A stretch of 64,000 bases of DNA from Halorubrum aquaticum. Its GTDB lineage: Archaea; Halobacteriota; Halobacteria; Halobacteriales; Haloferacaceae. The stretch covers positions 186,001 to 250,000 of the forward strand of contig NZ_FOPZ01000002.1 of assembly GCF_900113615.1 (NCBI RefSeq), in the 5' to 3' direction. The stretch's first letter is position 1; the number at the start of each line of letters is the position of its first letter. The translations under genes were made by a program, and so were the position numbers. Shown here piece by piece: positions 1-8,169 of the stretch. The notes below the pieces were generated by a model that saw only the letters and a list, made by a program, of their open reading frames with translations, had not been told where the DNA came from and did no database searches.

Positions 1-155
1 TGTTCGAGGCGGGGTACTCGACCGTCGAGGGCGGCACCGGGTTCGGGTTACACATCGTCGAGAACGTCGTCGAGACCCACGACTGGGAGGTCACCGCGGA
101 AAACGGACCGGCAGGCGGCGCGCGATTCGAGATATCGACGTCGGCCGGCGAGTGA
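1..155 (+). CDS. Sensor histidine kinase, C-terminal end (partial)
   Basis: The last 51 codons (read from base 3) end in TGA at 153-155. They encode the end of a HATPase_c domain: a G-rich ATP-lid motif GTGFGLHIVENVVE followed by a beta-strand and GGARFEIS, as in haloarchaeal PAS/HisKA kinases. It closely resembles the C-terminus of the kinase at 37067-38791. Sensor domains lie outside the window, so the signal is unknown. Confidence 0.8.
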   Translation, partial: FEAGYSTVEGGTGFGLHIVENVVETHDWEVTAENGPAGGARFEISTSAGE

Positions 156-161
156 GATCCG

Positions 162-629
162 CTACCGACACCTCGCCCGCTCGGCAGGGGTTCGCCGATC
201 GTCGCCGTCTCCGTCGCTCTCGTCATCTCCGTTGACTCCCTCGTTCCCGTTGACTCCGTCGTCCTCGTCGCCCTCGTCGCCGGGGTCGTCCCCTCGGTCG
301 TCGAACCGAACGACGATCCGTTCGGCGGTGAGCGCGTACACGGTCATCTCGGTTCCCTTCTCGGAGTACCAGGTCTCGACGGGCGTCACGAGGTCGGCTC
401 CCCGCAGGCGACGGAGATGGTACGAGACGTTCTGAAGCGAGCGGTCGACCGTCTCGGCGAGATCGGAGGCGGTCGACGGCTCCTCGCGTAACGCGCTCAG
501 GATCTCCTGGGCCGCCTCCGAGGAGACGACCGACAGCACGTCGGTCTGCTGGTCGCGATCGACGACGACGTCCGTTCGCTCCCGGGGAGTGTGCTCGACC
601 GTCGGTTGGTGGGGAAAGACGCTTGCCAT
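162..629 (-). CDS. ArsR-like winged-helix transcriptional regulator
   Basis: A 155-aa protein with a winged-helix core at about residues 30-100 (SSEAAQEILSALREEPSTAS, then a recognition-helix stretch with NVSYHLRRL). This is the ArsR-type DNA-binding fold common in haloarchaea. The C-terminal 45 residues are low-complexity Asp/Gly/Asn and probably disordered. The ATG at 629 was chosen because upstream codons run into an AT-rich promoter zone (680-725) and read as low-complexity Arg/Ser. It is divergent from the GbsR/MarR gene at 769. Target and effector cannot be told from the sequence; no metal-binding Cys pattern is seen. Confidence 0.8.
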   Translation of the reverse strand: MASVFPHQPTVEHTPRERTDVVVDRDQQTDVLSVVSSEAAQEILSALREEPSTASDLAETVDRSLQNVSYHLRRLRGADLVTPVETWYSEKGTEMTVYALTAERIVVRFDDRGDDPGDEGDEDDGVNGNEGVNGDDESDGDGDDRRTPAERARCR

Positions 630-768
630 GGATCGTGTCGGAGGGAGGTCGTTCCGCTTGTTCGGCTCATCTCGAACGAACGAATCAAACGATTTAATAC
701 TTACGGAATATACACGACGTATATGACTCAGCAGGGGACTCATGGGGGCAGACCGCGACGCTCGATCC

Positions 769-1290
769 ATGACTGAGGGAGACCGGGACCTCGCCCGCGA
801 GCGCGTCATCGAGTCGATGGAGCGTTCGGCGGAGGTGTACGGCCTGACCCGTAGCGCCGGCCGCCTCTACGGCGTGTTGTACTTCGCGGACGGGCCGCTG
901 TCGATCCCGGAACTGGTCGAGGAGACCGGCTACGCGAAGTCGACGGTGAGTAACGTCACGCGGACGTTGACGCGGGTGGGACTCGTCCGTCGCCGGTCCT
1001 CCGAGGGGGGCGGGAGGCGGGTACGGTTCGCGGCCGAACGGGACGTCTGGTTCGTCCTCCAGGACGTGTTACGGCAGTACGGCCAGCGGGAGGTCGAGAC
1101 CACGCTGCGGGCGATCCGTCGGGCGGAATCGGAACTCCCGGACGACGACTCCCTCGACGCCGTCGTTCACGACCGCGAGCGCGTCGAGGACCTTCGAGAG
1201 ACCTACGAGGACGTCGCGGAGGTCGTTCGGCTCGCCTCGGAGTACTCGGCCTCCGAACTCCGCGAGGCGCTCGAGGAGTACGAGCGGTAG
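769..1290 (+). CDS. GbsR/MarR-family transcriptional regulator
   Basis: A 173-aa protein with an N-terminal helix containing ERVIESMERSAEVYGL and a winged helix (SIPELVEETGYAKSTVSNV) with the wing RRSSEGGGRR. A long helical C-terminus is likely for dimerisation. This is the architecture of GbsR-type MarR regulators, which control osmolyte or transport genes in several prokaryotes. The start at 769 gives the family-like N-terminus MTEGDRDLARERV. An in-frame ATG at 742 would add nine residues and lies about 30 bases after the TATA-like AATATAC near 706, so it cannot be excluded. Confidence 0.85.
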   Translation: MTEGDRDLARERVIESMERSAEVYGLTRSAGRLYGVLYFADGPLSIPELVEETGYAKSTVSNVTRTLTRVGLVRRRSSEGGGRRVRFAAERDVWFVLQDVLRQYGQREVETTLRAIRRAESELPDDDSLDAVVHDRERVEDLRETYEDVAEVVRLASEYSASELREALEEYER

Positions 1291-1323
1291 CCGGACTCGT
1301 ACGAACCGCACGGATCCCTCGTC

Positions 1324-1875
1324 CTACCAGTAGACGGTGTACGTACACGTGTCGTCCCCGTGACGACGACACGCCTCCCCGGTCTCCTCGAGGAAGACGA
1401 AGGCGTCCACCGGGGCGTGCGCCTGAGCGACCCCGCGGACGAGCCCCCGGTCGAACGGACACGGATACGGGTTGTGACACGTGACCTCGCCGGTTCGGTC
1501 GTCCACGTGATCGAACCGATAGAAGCCGATGTCTCCGCCGCGGTGGTTCCGCCGGTAGGCGTCGTCGATCGACGCGAGCCCTTCCGGAACGGCGTCGGCG
1601 TCGCCGGGCCAATCGGCCACGTCCGGGAGCTGCTCGCCGAGACGGTCGAGCACGTGCGGCTGGAGGTCCTCCGCGATCGTTTCGAAGGCGTTCAGCCACG
1701 CCTGCTGGGGGTACCATTCGCCCGGCTCGGGGTCGACGATCCCCTCCTCGGCGAGCGCCGTCAACGCCCGGTCACGGTACGCCTCCGAGAACCGTCCCAT
1801 CGCCTCCTCGACGATGGTGAGCACCGTCCGGCCGTTCACCTGTACGTCCCGGTCGAACGCCTCGTATGGCGCCAT
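1324..1875 (-). CDS. V4R-like (4-vinyl-reductase domain) small sensor protein
   Basis: A 183-aa acidic soluble protein. The C-terminal third has features of V4R small-molecule-binding domains: a HNPYPCPFDRGLVRGVAQ segment and a closing pattern of Glu-x4-Cys-x3-Gly-Asp-x2-Cys followed by a hydrophobic strand (EACRRHGDDTCTYTVYW). The four Cys could bind metal or a ligand; this is inference. The start at 1875 (MAPYEAFDRD) was preferred to the upstream ATG at 1917, whose extra residues look non-coding. It stands alone, convergent with the GbsR gene. It could equally be an uncharacterised haloarchaeal family. Confidence 0.6.
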   Translation of the reverse strand: MAPYEAFDRDVQVNGRTVLTIVEEAMGRFSEAYRDRALTALAEEGIVDPEPGEWYPQQAWLNAFETIAEDLQPHVLDRLGEQLPDVADWPGDADAVPEGLASIDDAYRRNHRGGDIGFYRFDHVDDRTGEVTCHNPYPCPFDRGLVRGVAQAHAPVDAFVFLEETGEACRRHGDDTCTYTVYW

Positions 1876-1995
1876 CGTTTCGACGCGTGTGGCGGCCGAG
1901 AGATAAAACCGACACATCGACCGCGCCGAATCGCCGATCGTGACGCGGTGTCGTCCCTTCTGGAATCACCGAATCGACTACCGACCCGAAGTGAA

Positions 1996-2009
1996 CGCCC
2001 GCGACACTA
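1996..2009. repeat. 14-bp direct repeat, left copy, flanking TA module
   Basis: CGCCCGCGACACTA occurs here and again at 2761-2774 in the same orientation, on either side of the DUF433/DUF5615 pair. It may be a target-site duplication or recombination scar. Confidence 0.6.
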
Positions 2010-2073
2010 CCAGGCGAGTTTCTACTAATAGGCTCGGTGGAAGTGAAAACGGGATGAATTCCGGCCCAGACGT

Positions 2074-2083
2074 TCAAGTATAG
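2074..2083 (+). promoter_or_regulatory. TATA-like promoter of the TA module
   Basis: CAAGTATAGT is centred about 24-25 bases before the ATG at 2103, the spacing expected for a leaderless haloarchaeal transcript. Confidence 0.5.
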
Positions 2084-2102
2084 TGGCTGCGTAGCGTACC
2101 GT

Positions 2103-2384
2103 ATGAGCCAGGTGACGAGACGTATCGTACGGGAACTTCATGACGAACCGCATCTCGAAGGCAGACGGATTACCGTTCAGTTCATCAAAGAACGGATCGA
2201 AGAGCAGGAGCTCGACCCGAGAACGGTCGCCGATCGCCACGATCTAGACGTGGCTGATGTCTATCGAGCGCTCACGTACTACCACGACCATCCCGAAGAG
2301 ATGCGTACGGTCGAACGCCGGCGGCAATCCGCGATCGAAGAACACGACCACCTGACGACAGATCCCGACGACGTGCGTGATTGA
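2103..2384 (+). CDS. DUF433-type antitoxin (VapB-like)
   Basis: A 93-aa protein with a compact helix-turn-helix-like region matching DUF433 antitoxins: ITVQFIKERIEEQELDPRTV, then DVYRALTYYHDHPEEM. In this family the domain binds DNA and neutralises a PIN-like partner encoded next door. Here the stop codon overlaps the start of the DUF5615 gene (TGATG), so the two are translationally coupled. Codon choice is less GC-biased than neighbouring genes (many GAA, CAT, AAA), which suggests recent acquisition. DNA binding by the pair at its own promoter is likely from family behaviour, not seen here. Confidence 0.85.
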   Translation: MSQVTRRIVRELHDEPHLEGRRITVQFIKERIEEQELDPRTVADRHDLDVADVYRALTYYHDHPEEMRTVERRRQSAIEEHDHLTTDPDDVRD

Positions 2385-2725
2385 TGGGGTATCGCATTCT
2401 CGCTGACGAAAACGTCGAGCAGGCGACGATCAATTATCTACGGAAACTCGGTCACGATGTCGAGTGGATCGGCGATGTGGCGGAACTCGATCTCGGCACC
2501 GACGATAGGTCGATCGCTGCGTACGGACGCGAGACGAACCGTCTCGTTCTCACCCAAGATGACGACTTCTTTACTCAGATCGACATCGAAGATACTGCTG
2601 GAATTCTCTTTCAGAAGGATCAGACGCTTTCGGCCCGAGAGGTAGGAGATGTCGTGTACGAACTCTCCGAGCATATCGACCAGTCCGACGTGACGCTCGA
2701 ATACGTGAGTCGAAACTGGCTGTAA
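2384..2725 (+). CDS. DUF5615 PIN-like toxin/nuclease
   Basis: A 113-aa protein with the PIN-like acidic positions of DUF5615/Mut7-C proteins: ILADENVEQATINYLRKLGHDV near the N-terminus and LVLTQDDDFFT near residue 65. Such proteins are predicted RNases acting as the toxin of DUF433 modules. The start is the ATG at 2384, overlapping the upstream stop. A TTG three bases earlier is unlikely to be used. Like its partner it is AT-richer than the surrounding genes. Nuclease activity is inferred from the family. Confidence 0.85.
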   Translation: MGYRILADENVEQATINYLRKLGHDVEWIGDVAELDLGTDDRSIAAYGRETNRLVLTQDDDFFTQIDIEDTAGILFQKDQTLSAREVGDVVYELSEHIDQSDVTLEYVSRNWL

Positions 2726-3060
2726 AACTGCCGTTGGGTGCTAATAGATACTTGAAATGTCGCCCGCGACACTAACGACCGGTCTCATCTCCGGCGGCGT
2801 GCCGCGTCGACCGGGAAACCCTCGTGGCGGGCGGTCGTCTGCGCGACGACGGGCGGGTCGCTTCCGCGACCGGATGTCACGTGCCTGGGTTCTCCGCGCG
2901 GTCATCGCTCCCAGTCGGGAGTACTCGGGCGGGGACTGAGGGCACGCGAGCGGTCGTAGACGACGAACGGTGTTAAACCGTCGGTCGTCGACCCGTGGAG
3001 TACCGCCTCGACGGGCGCGTATCCGAACGCACTTACGTGACTGTCTCTCACGGTCTTCCA
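2726..3060. other. Intergenic region before asd
   Basis: 335 bases with no convincing gene. It holds the right copy of the 14-bp repeat (2761-2774). Short ORFs here (e.g. 2757-2939) are Arg-rich and lack haloarchaeal acidic bias. The final 80 bases presumably carry the asd promoter, but no clear TATA box was identified. Confidence 0.6.
2761..2774. repeat. 14-bp direct repeat, right copy, flanking TA module
   Basis: Exact match of 1996-2009 in the same orientation, 36 bases after the stop codon of the DUF5615 gene. The repeats bracket about 750 bp containing only the TA pair. Confidence 0.6.
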
Positions 3061-4104
3061 ATGTCTGTACGAGTCGGCATCCTCGGTGCGACCGGTGCGG
3101 TCGGTCAGCGATTCATCCAACTGCTCGATGGCCACCCGACCTTCGAACTGGCGGCGGTCACCGCGAGTCCCTCGAGTGCGGGGTCGACGTATCGCGAGGC
3201 CGCGAAGTGGCGCGTCGACACTCCGATCCCCGACGACGTCGCCGAGATGGAGGTCGTCGCGACCGACCCGGACGCGATCGCCGACGCCGACGTCGACCTG
3301 CTCTTCTCCTCGCTTCCCTCGTCCGTCGCCGCCGAGGTCGAGCCGCCGTTCCTCGAGGCGGGGTACGTCGTCTCCTCGAACTCGTCGAACGACCGGATGG
3401 CGGCGGACGTGCCCCTGACTATCCCCGAGATCAACCCGGACCACCTCGGGCTGATCGACGTCCAGCGCGACGAGCGCGGCTGGGACGGCGCGTTAGTGAA
3501 GAACCCGAACTGCTCGACGATCACGATGGTGCCCACCCTCGCGGCGCTCGACGAGTTCGGACTCGAGACGGTCCACGTCTCCACGCTTCAGGCGGTCTCC
3601 GGGGCGGGCTACTCCGGCGTCACGTCGATGGAGATCCTCGACAACGCCATCCCGCACATCGGCGGCGAGGAGGACAAGATGGAGACGGAGTCGCGCAAAC
3701 TGCTCGGTTCCTTCGACGGCGCGGAGCTGGCCCTCCACGACGCCGACGTGGCCGCCTCCTGTAACCGGATCCCGACGCTCGACGGCCACCTCGAGAACGT
3801 GTTCGCCGAGTTGGCGGACGACCCCGACCCGGCGGCGGTCCGTGAGGCCATGCGCGCGTTCGAGAGCGCGGACCTCCCGAGCTCGCCCGATCCGCTCATC
3901 AAAGTGTTCGGTCCCGACGAGCCGGACCGTCCGCAACCCCGGCTCGACCGCACGTACGCCGGCGGGATGGGGATCGTCGCCGGCGGCGTCGAGGCGACGA
4001 CCAACGGGATCCAATACAACTGCCTCGCGCACAACACGATCCGCGGCGCGGCCGGCGCGTCGATCCTGAACGGCGAGCTGCTCGTCGAGGAAGGCTACGT
4101 CTAG
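3061..4104 (+). CDS. asd: Aspartate-semialdehyde dehydrogenase
   Basis: Reduces aspartyl phosphate to aspartate semialdehyde with NADPH, the branch point to Thr, Met and Lys. It has 347 aa. The Rossmann motif GILGATGAVGQRF is at residues 7-19 and the catalytic Cys is at about residue 151 in NPNCSTITMVPTL. The archaeal/fungal-type segment HIGGEEDKMETE follows. The ATG at 3061 puts the nucleotide-binding motif directly at the N-terminus; an upstream in-frame GTG (2995) would add 22 unlikely residues. It is a stand-alone gene convergent with the SDR, with no aspartokinase nearby. Confidence 0.95.
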   Translation: MSVRVGILGATGAVGQRFIQLLDGHPTFELAAVTASPSSAGSTYREAAKWRVDTPIPDDVAEMEVVATDPDAIADADVDLLFSSLPSSVAAEVEPPFLEAGYVVSSNSSNDRMAADVPLTIPEINPDHLGLIDVQRDERGWDGALVKNPNCSTITMVPTLAALDEFGLETVHVSTLQAVSGAGYSGVTSMEILDNAIPHIGGEEDKMETESRKLLGSFDGAELALHDADVAASCNRIPTLDGHLENVFAELADDPDPAAVREAMRAFESADLPSSPDPLIKVFGPDEPDRPQPRLDRTYAGGMGIVAGGVEATTNGIQYNCLAHNTIRGAAGASILNGELLVEEGYV

Positions 4105-4126
4105 GGGGCGCGTCCGAACGGGACGC

Positions 4127-4897
4127 TCAATCCGCCGCCTGCCCGCCGTCGACCGGGATCGTGACGCCGGTAACGTAGGAGGCGTCCGCCGAACAGAGGA
4201 ACGCGACCACGCCCGCCATCTCCTCCGGATCCGCGCTCCGGCCCATCGGCACCTCGCTCATCGTCGAGGTGTCGAAGGGCAGGGTGGACGGGTCGACGCC
4301 GCCCCGCACGTTCTCGGCGATGTTCGTGTCGGTCGGTCCCGGCGCGATGGCGTTGACCCGGATCCCGCGGTTCGCGTACTCGAGCGCGACCGTCTTCGTC
4401 AGTCCGACCACGCCGTGTTTGCTCGCCGAGTAGCTGGCGAGCCCGCCCATCCCGACGAGCCCGGCCTCCGAGGCCACGTTGACGACGACGCCGTCTCCTT
4501 GGGCCTCCATCACGTCGAGTTCGGCCTTCAGACACGCCCAGATCCCCTTGAGGTTGACGTCCATCAGCGTGTCCCACTGCTCCTCCGTGACGTCCGTGAC
4601 CTCGGCGAACCCGGTGAGGATCCCCGCGTTGTTGACCGCGAGGTCGAGGCCCCCGTACGTCTCGACGGCGACGTCGACCATGCGTTCGACCGACTCGGCG
4701 TCGGACACGTCGACCTCGACGAACGTCGCGTTCCCGCCGTCGGCCTCGATCGATTCGACCGTCTCGGTTCCGGTCTCCTCGACGACGTCCGCGACGACGA
4801 CGTCGGCACCCTCCTCCGCGAGACGGAGGGCCGTCGCGCGCCCGATCCCGGACCCTGCTCCCGTGACGACCGCCGTGTTGCCGTCCACTCCGTTCAT
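4127..4897 (-). CDS. Short-chain dehydrogenase/reductase (classical SDR)
   Basis: A 256-aa classical SDR. The cofactor motif TGAGSGIGRA is at residues 12-21, followed by NNAGI, the catalytic Ser, and the YxxxK motif in SYSASKHG near residue 155. The C-terminus YVTGVTIPVDGG is typical of FabG-like enzymes. Asp after the second strand (VVVADV) suggests NAD(H) preference. The substrate is unknown. It lies downstream of the fatty-acid oxidation fusion gene on the same strand with about 75 bases between, so an acyl or hydroxy-acid substrate is possible but unproven. Confidence 0.9.
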   Translation of the reverse strand: MNGVDGNTAVVTGAGSGIGRATALRLAEEGADVVVADVVEETGTETVESIEADGGNATFVEVDVSDAESVERMVDVAVETYGGLDLAVNNAGILTGFAEVTDVTEEQWDTLMDVNLKGIWACLKAELDVMEAQGDGVVVNVASEAGLVGMGGLASYSASKHGVVGLTKTVALEYANRGIRVNAIAPGPTDTNIAENVRGGVDPSTLPFDTSTMSEVPMGRSADPEEMAGVVAFLCSADASYVTGVTIPVDGGQAAD

Positions 4898-4973
4898 GTT
4901 CGATCGACGATGGAGTGTCAATCGGAATATATCTATGGCCTTCGGCAGTCGAACCGTTCGGACGGGCCCGAGT

Positions 4974-6959
4974 TCACTTCCCCTCGAACTCCGGCTCCTC
5001 GTCGCTCATGAACGCCGTGATCCCCTCCATGAGGTCGTCGGTGTTCATCGCGTGGCCGAACGCCTGCGACTCGGCCTCGAGGCCGGCCTCGCCGTCGTCC
5101 CGCCCGGCGTGGATGACCCGTTTGGTGTACTTCTGGGCGACCGGCGGGCCGGCGGCGAGCTCCGCCGCGAGTTCCCACGCGCGGTCGGTCAGCGCGTCGT
5201 TCTCGACGACCTCGTTGACGAAGCCGTACTCGTACATCGTCTCGGCGTCGTAGCGGTCGGCGGTGAAGATTATCTCCTTCGCGCGCCCCTCGCCGACGAT
5301 CCGTGCGAGCCGCTGGGTCCCGCCCCATCCCGGGATCAGCCCGAGGTCGTGTTCGGGCTGGCCGAGTTCGGAGCGCTCGGAGGCGACGCGGAGGTCGGCC
5401 GCGGTCGCGAGCTCCATCCCGCCGCCGAGACAGTAGCCGTCGATCCCGGCGACGACCGGCTTGTCCGACTCCTCCATCTTCCCGAAGGTCCGCTGTCCCG
5501 TCCGGGAGAGCTCGACGCCCTCGAGCGGGTCCACGCCGCTCGCGGCCATGCTCTGGAAGTCGGCCCCCGCCGAGAAGGCCCGGTCGCCCGCGCCGGTCAC
5601 CAGGATCGCCCGCACCTCGTCGTCGGCGTCGAGCCGGTCGATCGCCGACTCGAACTCCGCGAGCAGCTCGTGGCTTATCGTGTTCATCCGGTGGGGGCGG
5701 TCGATCTCGACGTGGCCGATCCGCTCCTCGACGGTGACGGCGAGCGTGTCGTAGTCGGCGAGCGGATCGTCGTCTCCCCCGCCCGTCGCTCCGTCGCTCC
5801 CGTGGAACCCGCCCGCGTCGGCGGCCTCGCGCAGGTAGTCGGTCGCCCGATACCGTTCCTCGTCGGTCTCCTCGTGGAGGTCGTCGAGGGTCTCGACGAG
5901 CACGTCGAGTCCCTCGTCGTCGGCGAGTTTCGCCGGACCGTCGGGGAAGCCGGCTCCGAGGGTCACCGCCCGGTCTATCGCCTCGGCGTCGGCCACGTCG
6001 TTGCCGATCAGTCCCGCGACCTCGTTGGCCATCACGGCGAGCAGCCGCCGTCGAACGTCCTCGTCGCCCTCGCCGGTGGGGATCTCGGCGCCGCCGTCCT
6101 CGTAGTCGTAAAAGCCCGAGCCGGTCTTCTTCCCGAGGGTCTCGTTCTCGACCTTCTCGACGAGCAGCGGGCAGGGCCGGTACGCCTCGCCGAGCACCTC
6201 GTGCATGTACTCGAGGACGTGATAGCCCACGTCGATCCCGACCTGGTCGGCGAGTTCGAACGAACCCATCGGGAGGCCCATGTCGTACTTCGTCGTGGAG
6301 TCGACCGTCTCGATCGTCGCGTCGCCGGACTCGACGATCCACGCCGCCTCGTTCATCAGCGGCACGAGGACGCGGTTGACGATGAACCCCGGGCTGTCCT
6401 TGCGGACGCGCACGGGCGTCTTGCCCATCTCCTCGGCGAGCCCTTCGATCAGCTCGAGAGTGTCCTCGTCGGTGTGGGCCCCGGAGATGACCTCGACGAG
6501 CTGCATCCTGACCGGCGGGTTGAAGAAGTGCATCCCGCAGAAGCGCTCGGGCCGGTCGGTGACCTCCGAGAGTTCGGTGATCGAGAGACTGGAGGTGTTC
6601 GTGACGAGGACGGCCTCCTGGGGGGCGTGTTCGACCACCTCGTCGTACACGTCCTTCTTGATGGCCATCCTCTCGGGGACGACCTCGATCACCACGTCGG
6701 CGTCCGCGAGCGAGTCCGCGAGGTCGACGAACGTCTCGACGCGGTCGAGCGCGGCCTCCGCCTCCTCGTCGTCGATACGGTCCTTCTCGGCGAGCTTGCC
6801 GAGCGACCACTCGATCTGCTCGTAGCCGTCCCGGACGAACTCCTCCTCGATGTCGCGGAGCGCGACCTCGTAGCCGGCGAGCGCGGCGACCTCGGCGATG
6901 CCGTGTCCCATGTTTCCGGCCCCGAGTACCGCGATCCGCTGAACGTCTTCGAGTCGCAT
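4974..6959 (-). CDS. Fused 3-hydroxyacyl-CoA dehydrogenase / enoyl-CoA hydratase
   Basis: A 661-aa bifunctional beta-oxidation enzyme. The N-terminal dehydrogenase has the NAD site LGAGNMGHG at about residues 12-20, the catalytic His in FCGMHFFNPP and the SPGFIVNR segment. Two 3HCDH C-terminal-type domains span roughly residues 190-380. The crotonase domain begins near residue 404 and keeps both catalytic Glu residues (CLGGGMELA and GQPEHDLGLIPGWGG). The domain order, dehydrogenase first, is the reverse of bacterial FadB and is usual for archaeal fusions. The ATG at 6959 directly precedes the Rossmann strand. Confidence 0.93.
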   Translation of the reverse strand: MRLEDVQRIAVLGAGNMGHGIAEVAALAGYEVALRDIEEEFVRDGYEQIEWSLGKLAEKDRIDDEEAEAALDRVETFVDLADSLADADVVIEVVPERMAIKKDVYDEVVEHAPQEAVLVTNTSSLSITELSEVTDRPERFCGMHFFNPPVRMQLVEVISGAHTDEDTLELIEGLAEEMGKTPVRVRKDSPGFIVNRVLVPLMNEAAWIVESGDATIETVDSTTKYDMGLPMGSFELADQVGIDVGYHVLEYMHEVLGEAYRPCPLLVEKVENETLGKKTGSGFYDYEDGGAEIPTGEGDEDVRRRLLAVMANEVAGLIGNDVADAEAIDRAVTLGAGFPDGPAKLADDEGLDVLVETLDDLHEETDEERYRATDYLREAADAGGFHGSDGATGGGDDDPLADYDTLAVTVEERIGHVEIDRPHRMNTISHELLAEFESAIDRLDADDEVRAILVTGAGDRAFSAGADFQSMAASGVDPLEGVELSRTGQRTFGKMEESDKPVVAGIDGYCLGGGMELATAADLRVASERSELGQPEHDLGLIPGWGGTQRLARIVGEGRAKEIIFTADRYDAETMYEYGFVNEVVENDALTDRAWELAAELAAGPPVAQKYTKRVIHAGRDDGEAGLEAESQAFGHAMNTDDLMEGITAFMSDEEPEFEGK

Positions 6960-7124
6960 ACGGGAGGGTCGCAAGCGCTCCGGTTCAACGTTTCCATTTC
7001 CCAAACGAAAAACTCACTGTAAGTTTGTTTGGTGGACCGAGCCGACGCCGCCCGCGGCTCCCGGCCCTCGATCACCGGTCGCGACCGGAAACGTACACGT
7101 GTCTCCGCGCCCAACGGCGGAACG

Positions 7125-7721
7125 ATGGACGACCGGATCGCGGCGACCTTACGCGAGGACCCGACGATGGCGGCGCTCGTCGACCGCCACGGTCGGCTCG
7201 CGATCGAGCCCGCGGACGACGAGTTCGCGCGCCTCTGTACCTCGATCGTGAACCAACAGCTCTCGACCGCCTCCGCGGCGGCCATCCACGAGCGGTTCCT
7301 CGGCGTCCTCGGCGGCGACCCGACCCCCGACCGCGTGCTGGCCGCCGCCGAGGACGACCTGCGCGAGGCGGGCCTCAGTCGCACGAAAGTCGAGTACCTT
7401 CGTTCGGCCGCGGAGGCGTTCCGCGACGGCGAGCGCGATCTGACTCGGGTGGGACTCGCCGACGTCGACGACGACGCGGTCGTCGACCTGCTCACCGAGA
7501 TCCGCGGCGTCGGCGAGTGGACCGCGCGGATGTACCTCATCTTCGCGCTCGGCCGCGAGGACGTGCTGCCGCTCGGCGACCTCGCGGTGCGGAAGGGGAT
7601 CGAGCGGGTGTACAACGACGGCGAGGAGCTGACTCGGGGGGAGATGCGCGAGATCGCCGAGGCGTGGCGGCCCTACCGAAGCTACGGGACGCGGTACGTC
7701 TGGGCCGAGTACGAGTCCTGA
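7125..7721 (+). CDS. DNA-3-methyladenine glycosylase, AlkA-like (HhH-GPD)
   Basis: A 198-aa base-excision-repair glycosylase that removes alkylated or deaminated purines. It shows the helix-hairpin-helix LLTEIRGVGEWTARMYLIFA and the catalytic Asp in LPLGDLAVRKG. The N-terminal SIVNQQLSTASAAAIHERF helix pair is typical of this superfamily. It lacks the extra N-terminal domain of E. coli AlkA, matching the shorter archaeal form. The start at 7125 was chosen because upstream codons are Arg-rich. It is divergent from the fusion gene and convergent with the Rieske gene. Confidence 0.9.
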   Translation: MDDRIAATLREDPTMAALVDRHGRLAIEPADDEFARLCTSIVNQQLSTASAAAIHERFLGVLGGDPTPDRVLAAAEDDLREAGLSRTKVEYLRSAAEAFRDGERDLTRVGLADVDDDAVVDLLTEIRGVGEWTARMYLIFALGREDVLPLGDLAVRKGIERVYNDGEELTRGEMREIAEAWRPYRSYGTRYVWAEYES

Positions 7722-7746
7722 AGGCGGGTCGCCTCGGGCATCCCGC

Positions 7747-8160
7747 TCAAAGCGAGAGGTGCGACGTCGACCCCGGCTCGTCGTCGTCGACACCGCCCTC
7801 GTGGAGGAACGTGTAGCGATCGTCGGCCAGGTGGACCGTGCCGTCCTCCACCGCGAGTTCGACGCCCGGGAGCGTCGTCCCGGCCGCCGGGCCGTCCTCA
7901 CACGCCCCGGAGCAGGCGTCGAAGTGCGAGCCGTGTCGCGGACAGACGATCGCGTCGTCCCGCATCGCCGCGCCGTCGCCGGTGTCGAGCCGCTGGCTCT
8001 CGTGCGGGCAGGTGTTGCTCCACGCGCGCACCCCCGGTTCCTCCGCACAGCGGACGAGGATCAGCTCCGTCTCGTTCGTGAACGGGTCCTCGGCGGTGAA
8101 GCGGTACGACCCGTTCTCGGGGACCGCCTCGAGATCGACGATCCGCGTCTCGTCGGACAT
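7747..8160 (-). CDS. Rieske [2Fe-2S] domain protein
   Basis: A 137-aa soluble ferredoxin-like protein with both cluster motifs: Cys51-x-His53 (TCPHES) and Cys73-x2-His76 (CPRHGSHF). There is no membrane anchor, so it resembles stand-alone Rieske proteins of dioxygenase or NirD type rather than cytochrome bc. Three further Cys (CAEEP, ACSGAC) are present. It starts 9 bases after the stop of the RimK/protease gene and is probably cotranscribed with it. The redox partner is unknown. Confidence 0.92.
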   Translation of the reverse strand: MSDETRIVDLEAVPENGSYRFTAEDPFTNETELILVRCAEEPGVRAWSNTCPHESQRLDTGDGAAMRDDAIVCPRHGSHFDACSGACEDGPAAGTTLPGVELAVEDGTVHLADDRYTFLHEGGVDDDEPGSTSHLSL

Positions 8161-8169
8161 CCGCTTTCG

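Noticed and set aside
2757..2939. 60-codon ORF before asd
   Set aside because: Arg-rich, lacks acidic bias, no promoter or homology seen.
4479..7022. 847-codon open frame opposite the dehydrogenase/hydratase fusion
   Set aside because: Antisense shadow of a GC-rich gene; no domain, and the opposite strand encodes a clear conserved enzyme.
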